Positions 8,373-18,249 of a stretch of DNA of 45,983 bases are shown piece by piece; within the stretch, counting starts at the first letter, position 1, and each line of letters opens with the position of its first letter. Both the position numbers and the translations under genes were made by a program. The notes below the pieces were generated by a model. It was not told the origin of the DNA. It did not search any database and saw nothing but the letters and a program-made list of their open reading frames with translations. This stretch comes from Acidobacteriaceae bacterium (GTDB lineage Bacteria > Acidobacteriota > Terriglobia > Terriglobales > Acidobacteriaceae): NCBI GenBank assembly GCA_030037545.1, contig JASHRF010000001.1:1-45983 (forward strand), written 5' to 3'.

Positions 8373-8727
8373 TTCTCCCTCGTCAACAAAAAATTTTGCA
8401 GCACGGGCTCTTCGCTCCCAAAACGCACTGCCGCTCGCGCTCCAAGTTGCAGCTCCTGCTCGCTTATCGGCAATTCGCTGATTTACTCGAGGTTGCAGGA
8501 ACGCGGAAGTCTGGGGCAGGAGCCCCGGTAATACTCCCGGAGGGGCGACTCACCAATTCCCCGGCTCAAACCGGCGTGGAAAGCCAATTGATTCCGCGCG
8601 GTAGACCTCACATCTTCTCTGAGGCGCACGATTGGTCGCCCCCTCGGTTACCTAGGTGAAGGCCTCGGTTACAAAAGTGGTATTTTGTTTAGGTACCAAA
8701 AACCGACATGCTCGACTGAGAGAATCA
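8373..8727. other. Intergenic region between two divergent diguanylate cyclase genes
   Basis: A 355-base non-coding stretch. It holds a GGGGC-AGGA-GCCCC hairpin at 8513-8526 and the paired direct repeat listed separately at 8642-8672. I looked for a c-di-GMP riboswitch (GEMM) core and did not find one. No convincing promoter boxes could be assigned by eye for either gene. Confidence 0.4.
8642..8672. promoter_or_regulatory. Paired 10-bp direct repeats, candidate operator
   Basis: CCTCGGTTAC occurs exactly at 8642-8651 and again at 8663-8672. The start-to-start distance of 21 bases is about two helical turns. The pair lies 56 bases upstream of the ATG at 8728 of the membrane diguanylate cyclase. 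This geometry fits a protein binding two sites on the same face of the helix. No regulator is identified. Confidence 0.4.
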
Positions 8728-10035
8728 ATGGTGGACTGGAGTAAACTGCCGGATTTGGGAGCGGTGGCTCTCCTGACCTGCGCCTTTGCGGCGGTTGCGC
8801 GGCGCAGTCAGAGCTCCGTGTCCGGCCTCTGGCTTACAGGCTGGATGATGATCGCGCTCCATTTTGCCGCCTTCGTTGTTTCTCCCCTGCCCGGATTGGC
8901 TGGACAAATTGCTACCTTCATCGGACTGGCAGCGCTGACCTGGGCAGGTGTGCTTTTCATGCTGGCCGCGATTCCCTATCGCCGTGAGCTGTCTACGCGC
9001 TGGATGCTGGCTGCATTGCTTTCGTCGTACACACTCTATATCGGCCTGGTCTCCTTCACTCCCAATTCACCGTGGGCGCTCGTCCCTGCCGCGATCCTCT
9101 TTGGCATCGCTCCCCTCACGGTCGCAATCCTCACCCTGCGTCGGGTCAACCATCCGCTACGCTGGACCGTCGTCATCCTCCACATGGCGCTGGCCAGCTT
9201 TCTCCTTGCCTTTCAATTACATCCCGGCAACGGGCCCGACCTTGCGCTCAATGCGGTCTTCTTTGCCGTCTATTTCGGCTGCTGCCTGCATTTCTGGTAC
9301 TCCTACCGCCGGCTCACCGCGGGAGCGTTCATTACCACCTCAGGATTTCTGGCCTGGGCCGCCGTCTTCGTGGTCGCGCCCGCAATGCAGGCTTTCCTGC
9401 CCTCCTTCCACCCCGAGAGCGAGGTCTGGAATCTGCCCAAATATGTCGTCGCCATTGGCATGATTCTACTGCTTCTCGAAGAGCAGATTGAGCACAACAA
9501 GCACCTGGCGCTGCACGATGAGCTCACCGGGCTGCCCAACCGCAGGCTCTTCCAGGATCGGCTGAGCAGCGCTCTGGAGCGCGCCCGCCGCTCCGGTTCC
9601 CAGACCGCCCTGCTGCTCGTCGATCTCGACCACTTCAAGCAGGTCAACGACACGGTTGGCCACCATATTGGCGATTTGGTGCTCAAGCGCGCCAGCCACA
9701 TTTTCCTGGGCCGGGTTCGCCGCTCCGACACGGTGGCCCGTACCGGCGGCGACGAGTTCTCCATCATCCTCGAAGAGCCCACCAGCCGCGAAGAAGCCGA
9801 GCAGGTGGGCCGCTCGCTCATCCATCTGCTGAATCAGCCCTTGCAGTTCGAGGGCCATGCGGTGCAAGTCGGCGCCAGCGTGGGCATCGCGGTGTTCCCT
9901 GCAGACGCGCCCACCGCCGAAGCCCTACGCATTGCTGCAGACCTGAGGATGTACGAACGGAAAAACGAGGCGCGCGCTTCCGACGCGCCATTTTCCCGCC
10001 CCTTGCCCGTCATCGAAGCGCAAACTGGAGCGTAG
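8728..10035 (+). CDS. Membrane-bound diguanylate cyclase (multi-TM sensor plus GGDEF)
   Basis: A 435-residue inner-membrane protein. Residues 1 to about 250 form seven or eight hydrophobic helices (for example LGAVALLTCAFAAVA and LSSYTLYIGLVSF), an unnamed membrane sensor region. The GGDEF domain follows from HDELTGLPNRRLFQDRL. The catalytic GGDEF lies at residues 340-344, with an RRSD (RxxD) feedback site five residues before it. The end is slightly degenerate (AADLRMYERKNE). It should synthesise c-di-GMP in response to a membrane or extracellular signal. I chose the ATG at 8728. A GTG frame to 8656 would place the direct repeats inside the coding region. It is followed by a bidirectional terminator shared with pnp. 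Confidence 0.92.
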   Translation: MVDWSKLPDLGAVALLTCAFAAVARRSQSSVSGLWLTGWMMIALHFAAFVVSPLPGLAGQIATFIGLAALTWAGVLFMLAAIPYRRELSTRWMLAALLSSYTLYIGLVSFTPNSPWALVPAAILFGIAPLTVAILTLRRVNHPLRWTVVILHMALASFLLAFQLHPGNGPDLALNAVFFAVYFGCCLHFWYSYRRLTAGAFITTSGFLAWAAVFVVAPAMQAFLPSFHPESEVWNLPKYVVAIGMILLLLEEQIEHNKHLALHDELTGLPNRRLFQDRLSSALERARRSGSQTALLLVDLDHFKQVNDTVGHHIGDLVLKRASHIFLGRVRRSDTVARTGGDEFSIILEEPTSREEAEQVGRSLIHLLNQPLQFEGHAVQVGASVGIAVFPADAPTAEALRIAADLRMYERKNEARASDAPFSRPLPVIEAQTGA

Positions 10036-10092
10036 CGTTGGCCCGCGGGCTCAGACCCGGAACTCCAACCGGCACGGTTCATCGCCACCATT

Positions 10093-10121
10093 AAAAAGGC
10101 CCGGATGCCGTCCGAGCCTTT
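10093..10121. terminator. Bidirectional rho-independent terminator between the diguanylate cyclase and pnp
   Basis: An 11-base-pair stem (10095-10105 with 10111-10121, one G-U type mismatch) closes a five-base loop TGCCG. On the minus strand it is followed by a run of T (A-run at 10093-10097), giving a good terminator for pnp. On the plus strand the run is only CCTTTT, so termination of the cyclase is weaker. It sits 23 bases after the pnp stop. Confidence 0.85.
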
Positions 10122-10143
10122 TCGTTACCTCCTTAGTCTTGCC

Positions 10144-12615
<2,472 letters not shown>

Positions 12616-12775
12616 AGGGTCCTCGTTTCATTTTTTTCGCTTGGGAAACTTGTGAAGAAGAAGCTCGCGCGATGGAAATCGATTCGCGCTCGTCGCGGAT
12701 TGCGGCCCGATTTCAAATGAGCCACAGCAACCAGACGGGCCACAGAAGCCGCGCCGGAGGCGCAGCGTTTGTCAG

Positions 12776-12795
12776 CCCCGCGCTTCAGCGTGGGG
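12776..12795. repeat. REP-like palindrome with GCTTCAGC core
   Basis: CCCCGCGCT pairs with AGCGTGGGG around a two-base loop (nine pairs, one of them a wobble/mismatch). The centre reads GCTTCAGC, the same eight bases as at the centre of the palindrome at 45745-45764. It lies in the rpsO-pnp spacer and resembles repetitive extragenic palindromes, but only a genome-wide count could show that. Confidence 0.5.
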
Positions 12796-12820
12796 AATCC
12801 GATCCCGACCGAAAGCTCCA

Positions 12821-12833
12821 GTCCCGTAGGGAC
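12821..12833. repeat. Short perfect hairpin GTCCC-GTA-GGGAC
   Basis: Five-base-pair perfect stem with a GTA loop, 25 bases after the GCTTCAGC palindrome. The two together may form one repeated extragenic unit. Too short to be meaningful alone. Confidence 0.35.
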
Positions 12834-13087
12834 GGCGCAAACGGGTTCAGGGCGCGATTTCATTTGCGCCGCCAAAACCGGCAAGATCGATACCGCGGCG
12901 TGCAGTTTTGAGATTTCGGAAATCGTGCCCTCTGCGTGTGCCGCCCAAGCCGCGCGGCGACAGCTATGCGGCCGTCCTGGCATCAGGAATATTTCGCCAG
13001 GTACAATCTGGCCCCGGATTCCGGGGGAAAATGGGGCCGTGACCAAGGTCCGGTCTGGGCGCTTCCGTTTCAATGTTGACTTTCTGA

Positions 13088-13354
13088 TTATTTGCGGATA
13101 CCGAGCTTGCCGATCACGTCGCGATAGCGGTCGGAATCGTGCGCCTTCAGGTAATCCAGCAGGCGGCGGCGCTTGCTGACCAGCATCAACAATCCACGCC
13201 GGGACGCGTGGTCCTTCTTGTGGGTTTTGAAATGCTCGGTCAGTTCGCCGATCCGCTCACTCAGAATCGCGATCTGGACTTCGGGGGAACCGGTGTCCGT
13301 CTCGTGGGTGCGGAAGCGTTCGATTAAGTCTGCCTTCTTTTGAGTCGCCAGCAC
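13088..13354 (-). CDS. rpsO: 30S ribosomal protein S15
   Basis: Primary 16S rRNA-binding protein of the small-subunit platform. The 88-residue product is full length and typical: [40 protein letters not shown], then the basic [20 protein letters not shown] and LLDYLK. The start codon is GTG at 13354, with an AGGAG site 11 bases upstream, rather far. An eight-base-pair hairpin lies 31 bases upstream in the leader. S15 often represses its own translation through leader RNA. pnp follows on the same strand after the long spacer. Confidence 0.97.
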   Translation of the reverse strand: MLATQKKADLIERFRTHETDTGSPEVQIAILSERIGELTEHFKTHKKDHASRRGLLMLVSKRRRLLDYLKAHDSDRYRDVIGKLGIRK

Positions 13355-13385
13355 GGCGTCCGTTACTCCTCGTCTCTCTCAGTCC

Positions 13386-13410
13386 ACTCTCAAGTGTCTG
13401 TATTGAGAGT
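13386..13410 (-). promoter_or_regulatory. Inverted repeat in the rpsO leader, candidate S15 autoregulatory hairpin or operator
   Basis: ACTCTCAA (13386-13393) and TTGAGAGT (13403-13410) are exact reverse complements around nine bases. On the rpsO message this forms an eight-pair hairpin. Extra GAGAG copies lie between it and the AGGAG site and could pair alternatively with the CUCUC arm. It could equally be a DNA operator, since the phosphatase gene diverges on the other side. Confidence 0.4.
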
Positions 13411-13542
13411 ATCATGGACCGCTTCAAGGCGAAACCGCGGCGGGAGGCTCTCGGCTGGTGAAAAACCGCGCACGAAGCGCGAGCCGCGCGATACACTAGT
13501 GCGCAAGATCGACCCCCGGCTTCCCCACCGGCGAGGAGCCTC

Positions 13543-15462
13543 ATGCGCATTCACCATCTACTTCTCCTCTGCGTGGCCGCTTCCGGCGCACTTGCCGCCG
13601 CGGCCCAATCCGCGCCCCAGATTCTCGTACCCCAGACACAAGGATGGCGCGCGCACCTCGGCGACGACCCGGCCTATGCAAGCCCGTCTTTCGATGATTC
13701 CTCGTGGACGACCGTCGATATGGGCGCGCGCCTGCCCTCCGCCCTCACCGCCGGCCATTCTCGCTGGTTCCGCAAGCGGATCGGGCTGCCCGGCCAATCC
13801 GCGCCCCTCGACCTCGTCATCACTGCCACCGGTGGATCGTACGAGGTCTACTGCGACGGCCTCCGCATCAGCCCGCCCATCCAGTCCTCGCTGCTCTGGA
13901 AGGATAGCGTTACTTCCACCTTTCCGATTCCCTCAACGTGCGGCAATTCAACCCGCGAGGCCGAGGTTGCCATTCATTCCCGTCTTTACGACCAGTCCTA
14001 CCTGACCGTGGCTGCGCCCGGATTTGTGGCCGTCGCTACTCCCGCGGCCGCATCCACTTACACCACGGCCGCGGACGGTGGACTGCTCGGCTTCCTGGTC
14101 TTTCCGCTGACGGTGAATACGGTCCTGGTCCTGGCTGGAATTCTGCTCATTACGCTCTATTGGCAGCAGCGCGGGCATAGCGAATACTTGTGGCTCGGTC
14201 TCAGCGTCATCACCGGCGGCCTTTGCTCGGGGCTCTTCAGCGCCCAAGCCTGCCTTCCTGATTCTTTCAACGGTTTTCTAGGCGACCCCTGCACCTACTG
14301 GAACATCGCCGCGCAACTTCAATTCGTGTACACGTTCGTTGGGCGTAAGCCCCATCGCGCCGTGCGCGCCTACCAATGGGCGCTGCTCGCGGTACCTTTC
14401 TTCTCCTCCCCTCTCGCCTGGAGCGGAGTTTTCTCGGTTGCCGGCTACAGTTGGTTTGAAAACGGCTCCCTGCTGCCCGGAATCGTTCTCGTTGTAGCCG
14501 TTCTGGTTGTCTGGACAGCACGCGGCAACCGTGAAGCCGCCTTGCTGCTGGGGCCGATGTTGCTGGCCAACGTGAGCAGCTTCATCGTGGATATCGACGT
14601 CGCCATGACTTTCCTTCATCCGACCTACCACGGCATTCCCCCTCTGCGCATCGGCCTCGTTCAGATCGCCTACTGGGCCGCCAGCAACGCCGTCTTTCTT
14701 CTCGCCATCGGCCTGGTCATATTCCTCCGTTTTGTGCGCGTTTCTCGGGAGCAGGTTACCATCCAGACCGAGCTCGAGTCGGCCCGCGCCATCCAGCACG
14801 TCCTCATCCCTGCGGCCATCGACGACGTTCCCGGATTCCGCATCGAGTCCGTATATCACCCCGCCCAGCAGGTGGGCGGCGATTTCTTTCAGGTGATCCC
14901 GCTGGCCGGCGGAGGCGTGCTGGCCGTTGTTGGCGACGTCTCCGGCAAAGGCATTCCCGCGGCGCTCACCGTCGCCCTCATCGTCGGCACGCTGCGCACG
15001 TTGGCCGAAGCCACAACCAGCCCGGCCGAAATCCTCGCCGGCCTGAACCGTCGGCTGGCGGGCCGGTCCTCGGGATTCACCACCTGCCTGGCCGTCCGCA
15101 TCCTGCCCGATGGCGAAGCAACGCTGGCCAGCGCCGGACACCTCAATCCGTATCTGCGCACGCGCGATGCCGTTCCCAGCGAACTTGCACCCCTCACAGG
15201 CCTGCCCCTCGGCCTGTCCGCCGATGCTGAATACTCTAATGTTCGGCTGGCCATGCGGCCCGGAGAGACGCTGACCATGCTTTCCGATGGCGTGATCGAG
15301 GCCCGCAACACCAGCGGCGAGCTCCTCGGCTTCGAACGGGCCCGCACCCTGAGCGCCCGTCCCGCCGATCAGATCGCGCAAGCCGCGGAATCCTTTGGCC
15401 AGGAAGACGACATCACCGTGCTGACGCTGACCCTCACCGCCCCTGAACCGATTACGGCGTGA
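13543..15462 (+). CDS. Membrane PP2C-family (SpoIIE/RsbU-type) serine phosphatase with periplasmic sensor-like domain
   Basis: 639 residues. A signal peptide (about 1-22, LLLLCVAASGALAAAAQS) is followed by a beta-rich extracytoplasmic domain with FDDSSWTTVDMG and RWFRKRI, resembling galactose-binding-like sensor folds (about 25-180). About seven hydrophobic helices come next (about 185-405). The cytoplasmic phosphatase follows a short helical linker, ELESARAIQHVLIP. Metal ligands are visible at GGDFF (Asp447), GDVSGKG (Asp465), SDGVIEA (Asp582) and EDDITVL (Asp622/623). RsbU-type phosphatases dephosphorylate anti-anti-sigma proteins, but no partner is adjacent. The start at 13543 gives the signal peptide. 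Confidence 0.9.
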   Translation: MRIHHLLLLCVAASGALAAAAQSAPQILVPQTQGWRAHLGDDPAYASPSFDDSSWTTVDMGARLPSALTAGHSRWFRKRIGLPGQSAPLDLVITATGGSYEVYCDGLRISPPIQSSLLWKDSVTSTFPIPSTCGNSTREAEVAIHSRLYDQSYLTVAAPGFVAVATPAAASTYTTAADGGLLGFLVFPLTVNTVLVLAGILLITLYWQQRGHSEYLWLGLSVITGGLCSGLFSAQACLPDSFNGFLGDPCTYWNIAAQLQFVYTFVGRKPHRAVRAYQWALLAVPFFSSPLAWSGVFSVAGYSWFENGSLLPGIVLVVAVLVVWTARGNREAALLLGPMLLANVSSFIVDIDVAMTFLHPTYHGIPPLRIGLVQIAYWAASNAVFLLAIGLVIFLRFVRVSREQVTIQTELESARAIQHVLIPAAIDDVPGFRIESVYHPAQQVGGDFFQVIPLAGGGVLAVVGDVSGKGIPAALTVALIVGTLRTLAEATTSPAEILAGLNRRLAGRSSGFTTCLAVRILPDGEATLASAGHLNPYLRTRDAVPSELAPLTGLPLGLSADAEYSNVRLAMRPGETLTMLSDGVIEARNTSGELLGFERARTLSARPADQIAQAAESFGQEDDITVLTLTLTAPEPITA

Positions 15463-15495
15463 TTTGCCGTGCGCCTCGTTCCCTCGTTCCCTGCC

Positions 15496-16527
15496 TCACT
15501 CCGGCCCTATCCAGTAATTCGCCCGCGCCACAATCCGCGCTCCGTAATCCTCGGCCGTACGCACACGGATGGTATGCAGCCCCGGCGCCGGGTTCGAGGG
15601 GCTGAAGGTGATCAGATAACGGTTGCGCGCATGCTTGGCCGCATCCACCACGCGCGCCTCGAACTTCTTGTCGCCGGTGAAGGTCGTGTACTCGCCGCCG
15701 CTCATCGAGGCCATCTCTTTGGTCACATTCTTCTTGAACGCCTTCACCATCATCACCAGCGTGGAAACCATGTTCATGGTGCGATCGTCGCCGGAGTCCT
15801 TCACGTCGTGCGCGAACTCGGCCGCCGAGGGCGAAAACGACACGCTCATCACCAGCACATCCGACTCGCCGATCTGCTTGATGAGCGCCACAGGCCTCGT
15901 ATGCTTGCTCCCGTGGTCGCGCTTCTCGCCGATCAGCAGCAGCACCCGCCGATACGACCGCGGCTGCGACTCGAGCAGGTTCACGGAGTAGCTGACCGTA
16001 TCCAGGATGGCCGCGCCGCCATCGCCCGGCTGCAGGTTTTTAAGCTCTTCGTTCACTTCATCGCCGGAGTGCGTGAAGTCCTGAATCAGATGCTGCGTGG
16101 AATCGAATCCCACCAGCGCCACCCGGCTGCGCGGATCAGATAGGAACAGGTCGAGCAGCGGACCCAGCTTGGCCAGCTTGTCGAATTCCAGAACGCTGGC
16201 GCCGCCCAGCTCTACGGCCAGCACCAATGCCACCGGCGCCGTGTCCATCTCCTCCTGCACGCGAATCTTCTGCGGCACGCCGTTGTCTTCGAGGATGAAG
16301 TCCTTGGCCTTCAAACCGTAGATGATTTCACCATTGGGCTTCTCCACAAGCGTCGGCACCAGCACTTCAGTTGTCGTAGTGCTGATCGTGGCCTGCGACC
16401 TCTCGACGGGCATGGGCTTGGGCGGCTCTACCGGCGGAAGCTGCTGCGAATGAAGCCGCATTGCCGGCAGAACCGGCAACAACGCAAACACCAGCAACAG
16501 CTCCCGAGAACAGGAAACGGCGCGCAT
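15496..16527 (-). CDS. Secreted VWFA-domain-related protein
   Basis: A 343-residue exported protein with an N-terminal signal-like helix (ELLLVFALLPVLPAMRLHSQ). A Pro-rich linker is followed by a segment typical of VWFA-related proteins of Acidobacteria: PTLVEKPNGEIIYGLKAKDF and FILEDNGVPQKIRV. A von Willebrand A-like fold starts at VALVLAVELGGAS. The usual MIDAS DxSxS is replaced by ELGGAS, so classical metal binding is doubtful. The end contains a small beta domain (PAPGLHTIRVRTA). I place the start at the ATG at 16527, 11 bases after the xylanase stop; a longer GTG frame would overlap the xylanase. Function unknown. Confidence 0.82.
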   Translation of the reverse strand: MRAVSCSRELLLVFALLPVLPAMRLHSQQLPPVEPPKPMPVERSQATISTTTTEVLVPTLVEKPNGEIIYGLKAKDFILEDNGVPQKIRVQEEMDTAPVALVLAVELGGASVLEFDKLAKLGPLLDLFLSDPRSRVALVGFDSTQHLIQDFTHSGDEVNEELKNLQPGDGGAAILDTVSYSVNLLESQPRSYRRVLLLIGEKRDHGSKHTRPVALIKQIGESDVLVMSVSFSPSAAEFAHDVKDSGDDRTMNMVSTLVMMVKAFKKNVTKEMASMSGGEYTTFTGDKKFEARVVDAAKHARNRYLITFSPSNPAPGLHTIRVRTAEDYGARIVARANYWIGPE

Positions 16528-16538
16528 GGGCACTGGAA

Positions 16539-17843
16539 TCAGAATAAAGGATTCTTTGTAAGCGGCTCCTGCCACTCATTCGACGCGCGCGTCAGCCTCT
16601 CGCCCCGATGCGCCCCATCCATCGCCGCGCGCAGCGCGTAGAATGCCGGCTTGGGCCTGAAATCCACATCGAAAGGCAACGGCCGTTGGCGCAGGCCCTC
16701 GGCAATCTTTGTCCACAGATGCCGGCGATCGAGCGGATTGGGAAGAAAGAGCCACGCCGTCTTCAGCCACGTGTGCGCATCGGTGATGCCCCAGCTAATG
16801 ACCTGCCGCACATTGGGTTCGGCCAAGACAAGATTCAGGTAGTCGCGGTAGATTCGCGCCACTGCCTCATCCAGCTCCGGCGTCTTGCCCTTCATGCCTG
16901 CGCAGCTCACGTCAAGCTCCGAGATCTGGACCTCGAGCCCCATCTTTGCCGCCTCGCGAATAAACTCCTGCAATCCCCGGCCGGCCTCGCCTCCCAATCC
17001 CGGCCACAGATGGCTCTGCACGCCCACGGCATGAATCGGCGTGCCCGCGGTCTTCAAACGGCGCAGCAGCTCCAGCGTGAAATCGCGCTTCCGCGCATCG
17101 CGCGGCCGATCCGTCTCAATGCCGAATTCGTTGTATGCGAGCTTGGCCTGTGGATCGGCCTCCGCCGCGGTGCGAAACGCCAGCTCGATGTAATCCGGCC
17201 CGATCAACTCCAGCCATGGCGACCTCCGCAATCCATCCGCCCGTCCATCCCCGGGCTCAATCGCCTCGTTGACCACGTCCCAGGTTTCAATTCGCCCCCG
17301 CAAGTGCCCGGCGACCGCCTGAATGTGCTCCACCAGAAGCTGCCGGGCGTTCTGTTTGGTCGCAACCTTCGCAAACCATCGCGGCATGGCCTCATGCCAG
17401 ACAAGCACATGTCCCCGCGCCTGCTTGCCGGTAAGCTGCGCACATCGCATCAACCGGTCCAGGCTCGAAAAGTCAAAACGATCGGGCGAAGGCCGCAGCC
17501 ACTTCCAATACGTGGTGTACTCGTCGACCATGATTCCGGTCTGCGCCATCACAAGCTGCGTGTACGCATCGCTGGTGTCCCCCTTAGCAATTCCATCCAC
17601 GTCGAGCCAGCTCGGAACCACGGCTGCCCCATATAACAGCCCGCGCGCTGCCGCGTGCGCCGCCAGCGAGTTTGCTCCCGTGATATCTGCACGCGTCGCG
17701 GTTGCGTACAACTGCCTTCGGCGCAAGGATCGCCATCCCGTCACGCCGGCCGCGCTCAGCCCCAGCGCGCCCGCCGCCGCTCCTGCGATCAGCGCTGTCC
17801 TGCCAAATTGTCTTCGAGTGATAACCGGTGCTGCGCTCTTCAT
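16539..17843 (-). CDS. GH10 endo-1,4-beta-xylanase with twin-arginine signal
   Basis: Glycoside hydrolase family 10 enzyme cleaving internal beta-1,4-xylosidic bonds. The 434-residue product has a Tat signal (TRRQFGR at residues 9-15, then a hydrophobic Ala/Gly helix), so it is exported folded. GH10 landmarks: GHVLVWHEAMP, the acid/base Glu193 in WDVVNEAI, YNEFGIE, GVQSHLW, the nucleophile Glu309 in QISELDVSC, and SWGITDAHTWL. The catalytic pair is intact. It lies 34 bases downstream of a small unknown gene and 11 bases upstream of the VWFA gene, so the three are probably one transcript. Confidence 0.95.
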   Translation of the reverse strand: MKSAAPVITRRQFGRTALIAGAAAGALGLSAAGVTGWRSLRRRQLYATATRADITGANSLAAHAAARGLLYGAAVVPSWLDVDGIAKGDTSDAYTQLVMAQTGIMVDEYTTYWKWLRPSPDRFDFSSLDRLMRCAQLTGKQARGHVLVWHEAMPRWFAKVATKQNARQLLVEHIQAVAGHLRGRIETWDVVNEAIEPGDGRADGLRRSPWLELIGPDYIELAFRTAAEADPQAKLAYNEFGIETDRPRDARKRDFTLELLRRLKTAGTPIHAVGVQSHLWPGLGGEAGRGLQEFIREAAKMGLEVQISELDVSCAGMKGKTPELDEAVARIYRDYLNLVLAEPNVRQVISWGITDAHTWLKTAWLFLPNPLDRRHLWTKIAEGLRQRPLPFDVDFRPKPAFYALRAAMDGAHRGERLTRASNEWQEPLTKNPLF

Positions 17844-17877
17844 CTACACCTGTCCGCTTCTGCTTGGCACCTCGGAC

Positions 17878-18141
17878 TCAACTCCGTTTGCGCGCCTCAC
17901 GCTGCACAGTCCCGGTCCAGCGCAGAAAGCTCAGCAGCTCCCAGCGCGAAGCCCAGACAAAGCTCGCAACGCTTTTCGCGGTAAGCGCTTCGGCGCGCTG
18001 GCCGGAGTAGGTTTCCACACGCCAGCGCAGATACGGGCTCCGCCACGGCCGCAGACGATAGCCGCGGGTCGCATTCCAGAGGAAGCGCAGCGATGCGAAC
18101 AATGGGAGACCCTCTGCCACCGAGTATAGACCGGGGAGCAA
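17878..18141 (-). CDS. Small basic protein of unknown function
   Basis: An 87-residue frame rich in Arg, Trp and Leu, with RFLWNATRGYRLRPWRSPY, LRWRVETYSG and WELLSFLRW. It has no signal peptide or clear membrane helix. The composition and its place 34 bases upstream of the xylanase start suggest a real gene, and it resembles small conserved proteins I associate with Acidobacteria. The start is uncertain: TTG at 18141, or GTG at 18120 inside the frame. Neither has a good ribosome site. An overlapping frame (17897-18220) looks like a shadow. Confidence 0.45.
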   Translation of the reverse strand: MLPGLYSVAEGLPLFASLRFLWNATRGYRLRPWRSPYLRWRVETYSGQRAEALTAKSVASFVWASRWELLSFLRWTGTVQREARKRS

Positions 18142-18190
18142 GCCGGCCCGCGGCCCGGCTCCGGCTTAGGCCTGCTTCGAGTCCCTGCTT

Positions 18191-18216
18191 CCCAGGTTTC
18201 AAAATGGAAACCTGGG
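18191..18216. repeat. Perfect 10-bp palindrome downstream of flgL
   Basis: CCCAGGTTTC (18191-18200) and GAAACCTGGG (18207-18216) are exact reverse complements around AAAATG, followed by GCACCC. It lies 34 bases after the flgL stop, where it could end or protect the flagellar transcript. No T-run follows on either strand, so it is more like a repetitive extragenic palindrome than a classical terminator. Confidence 0.55.
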
Positions 18217-18249
18217 GCACCCTCGTAAGTGCAAAATCAACTGGAGTAC

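Larger units (their letters stand above)
12616..13087. other. Long rpsO-pnp spacer with several hairpins
   Basis: 472 bases without a convincing gene; open frames here lack ribosome sites and family resemblance. It contains two small palindromes listed separately (12776-12795, 12821-12833) and a hairpin CCCCGG-ATT-CCGGGG at 13012-13026. The 13012-13026 hairpin, read on the minus strand soon after rpsO, has no T-run and so looks like a processing or folding element and not a terminator. In E. coli this spacer holds a pnp promoter and an RNase III site used for pnp autocontrol; a similar role here is inference. Confidence 0.45.

Noticed and set aside
8373..8727. c-di-GMP (GEMM) riboswitch between the cyclase genes
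   Set aside because: Hairpins are present, but the conserved core of either known c-di-GMP riboswitch class was not found on either strand.
13012..13026. Terminator after rpsO
   Set aside because: The CCCCGG-ATT-CCGGGG stem is strong but no T-run follows on the minus strand.
14278..15381. 367-codon minus-strand open frame
   Set aside because: Antisense to the PP2C phosphatase gene with its intact metal ligands.
16608..17636. 342-codon plus-strand open frame
   Set aside because: Antisense to the GH10 xylanase.
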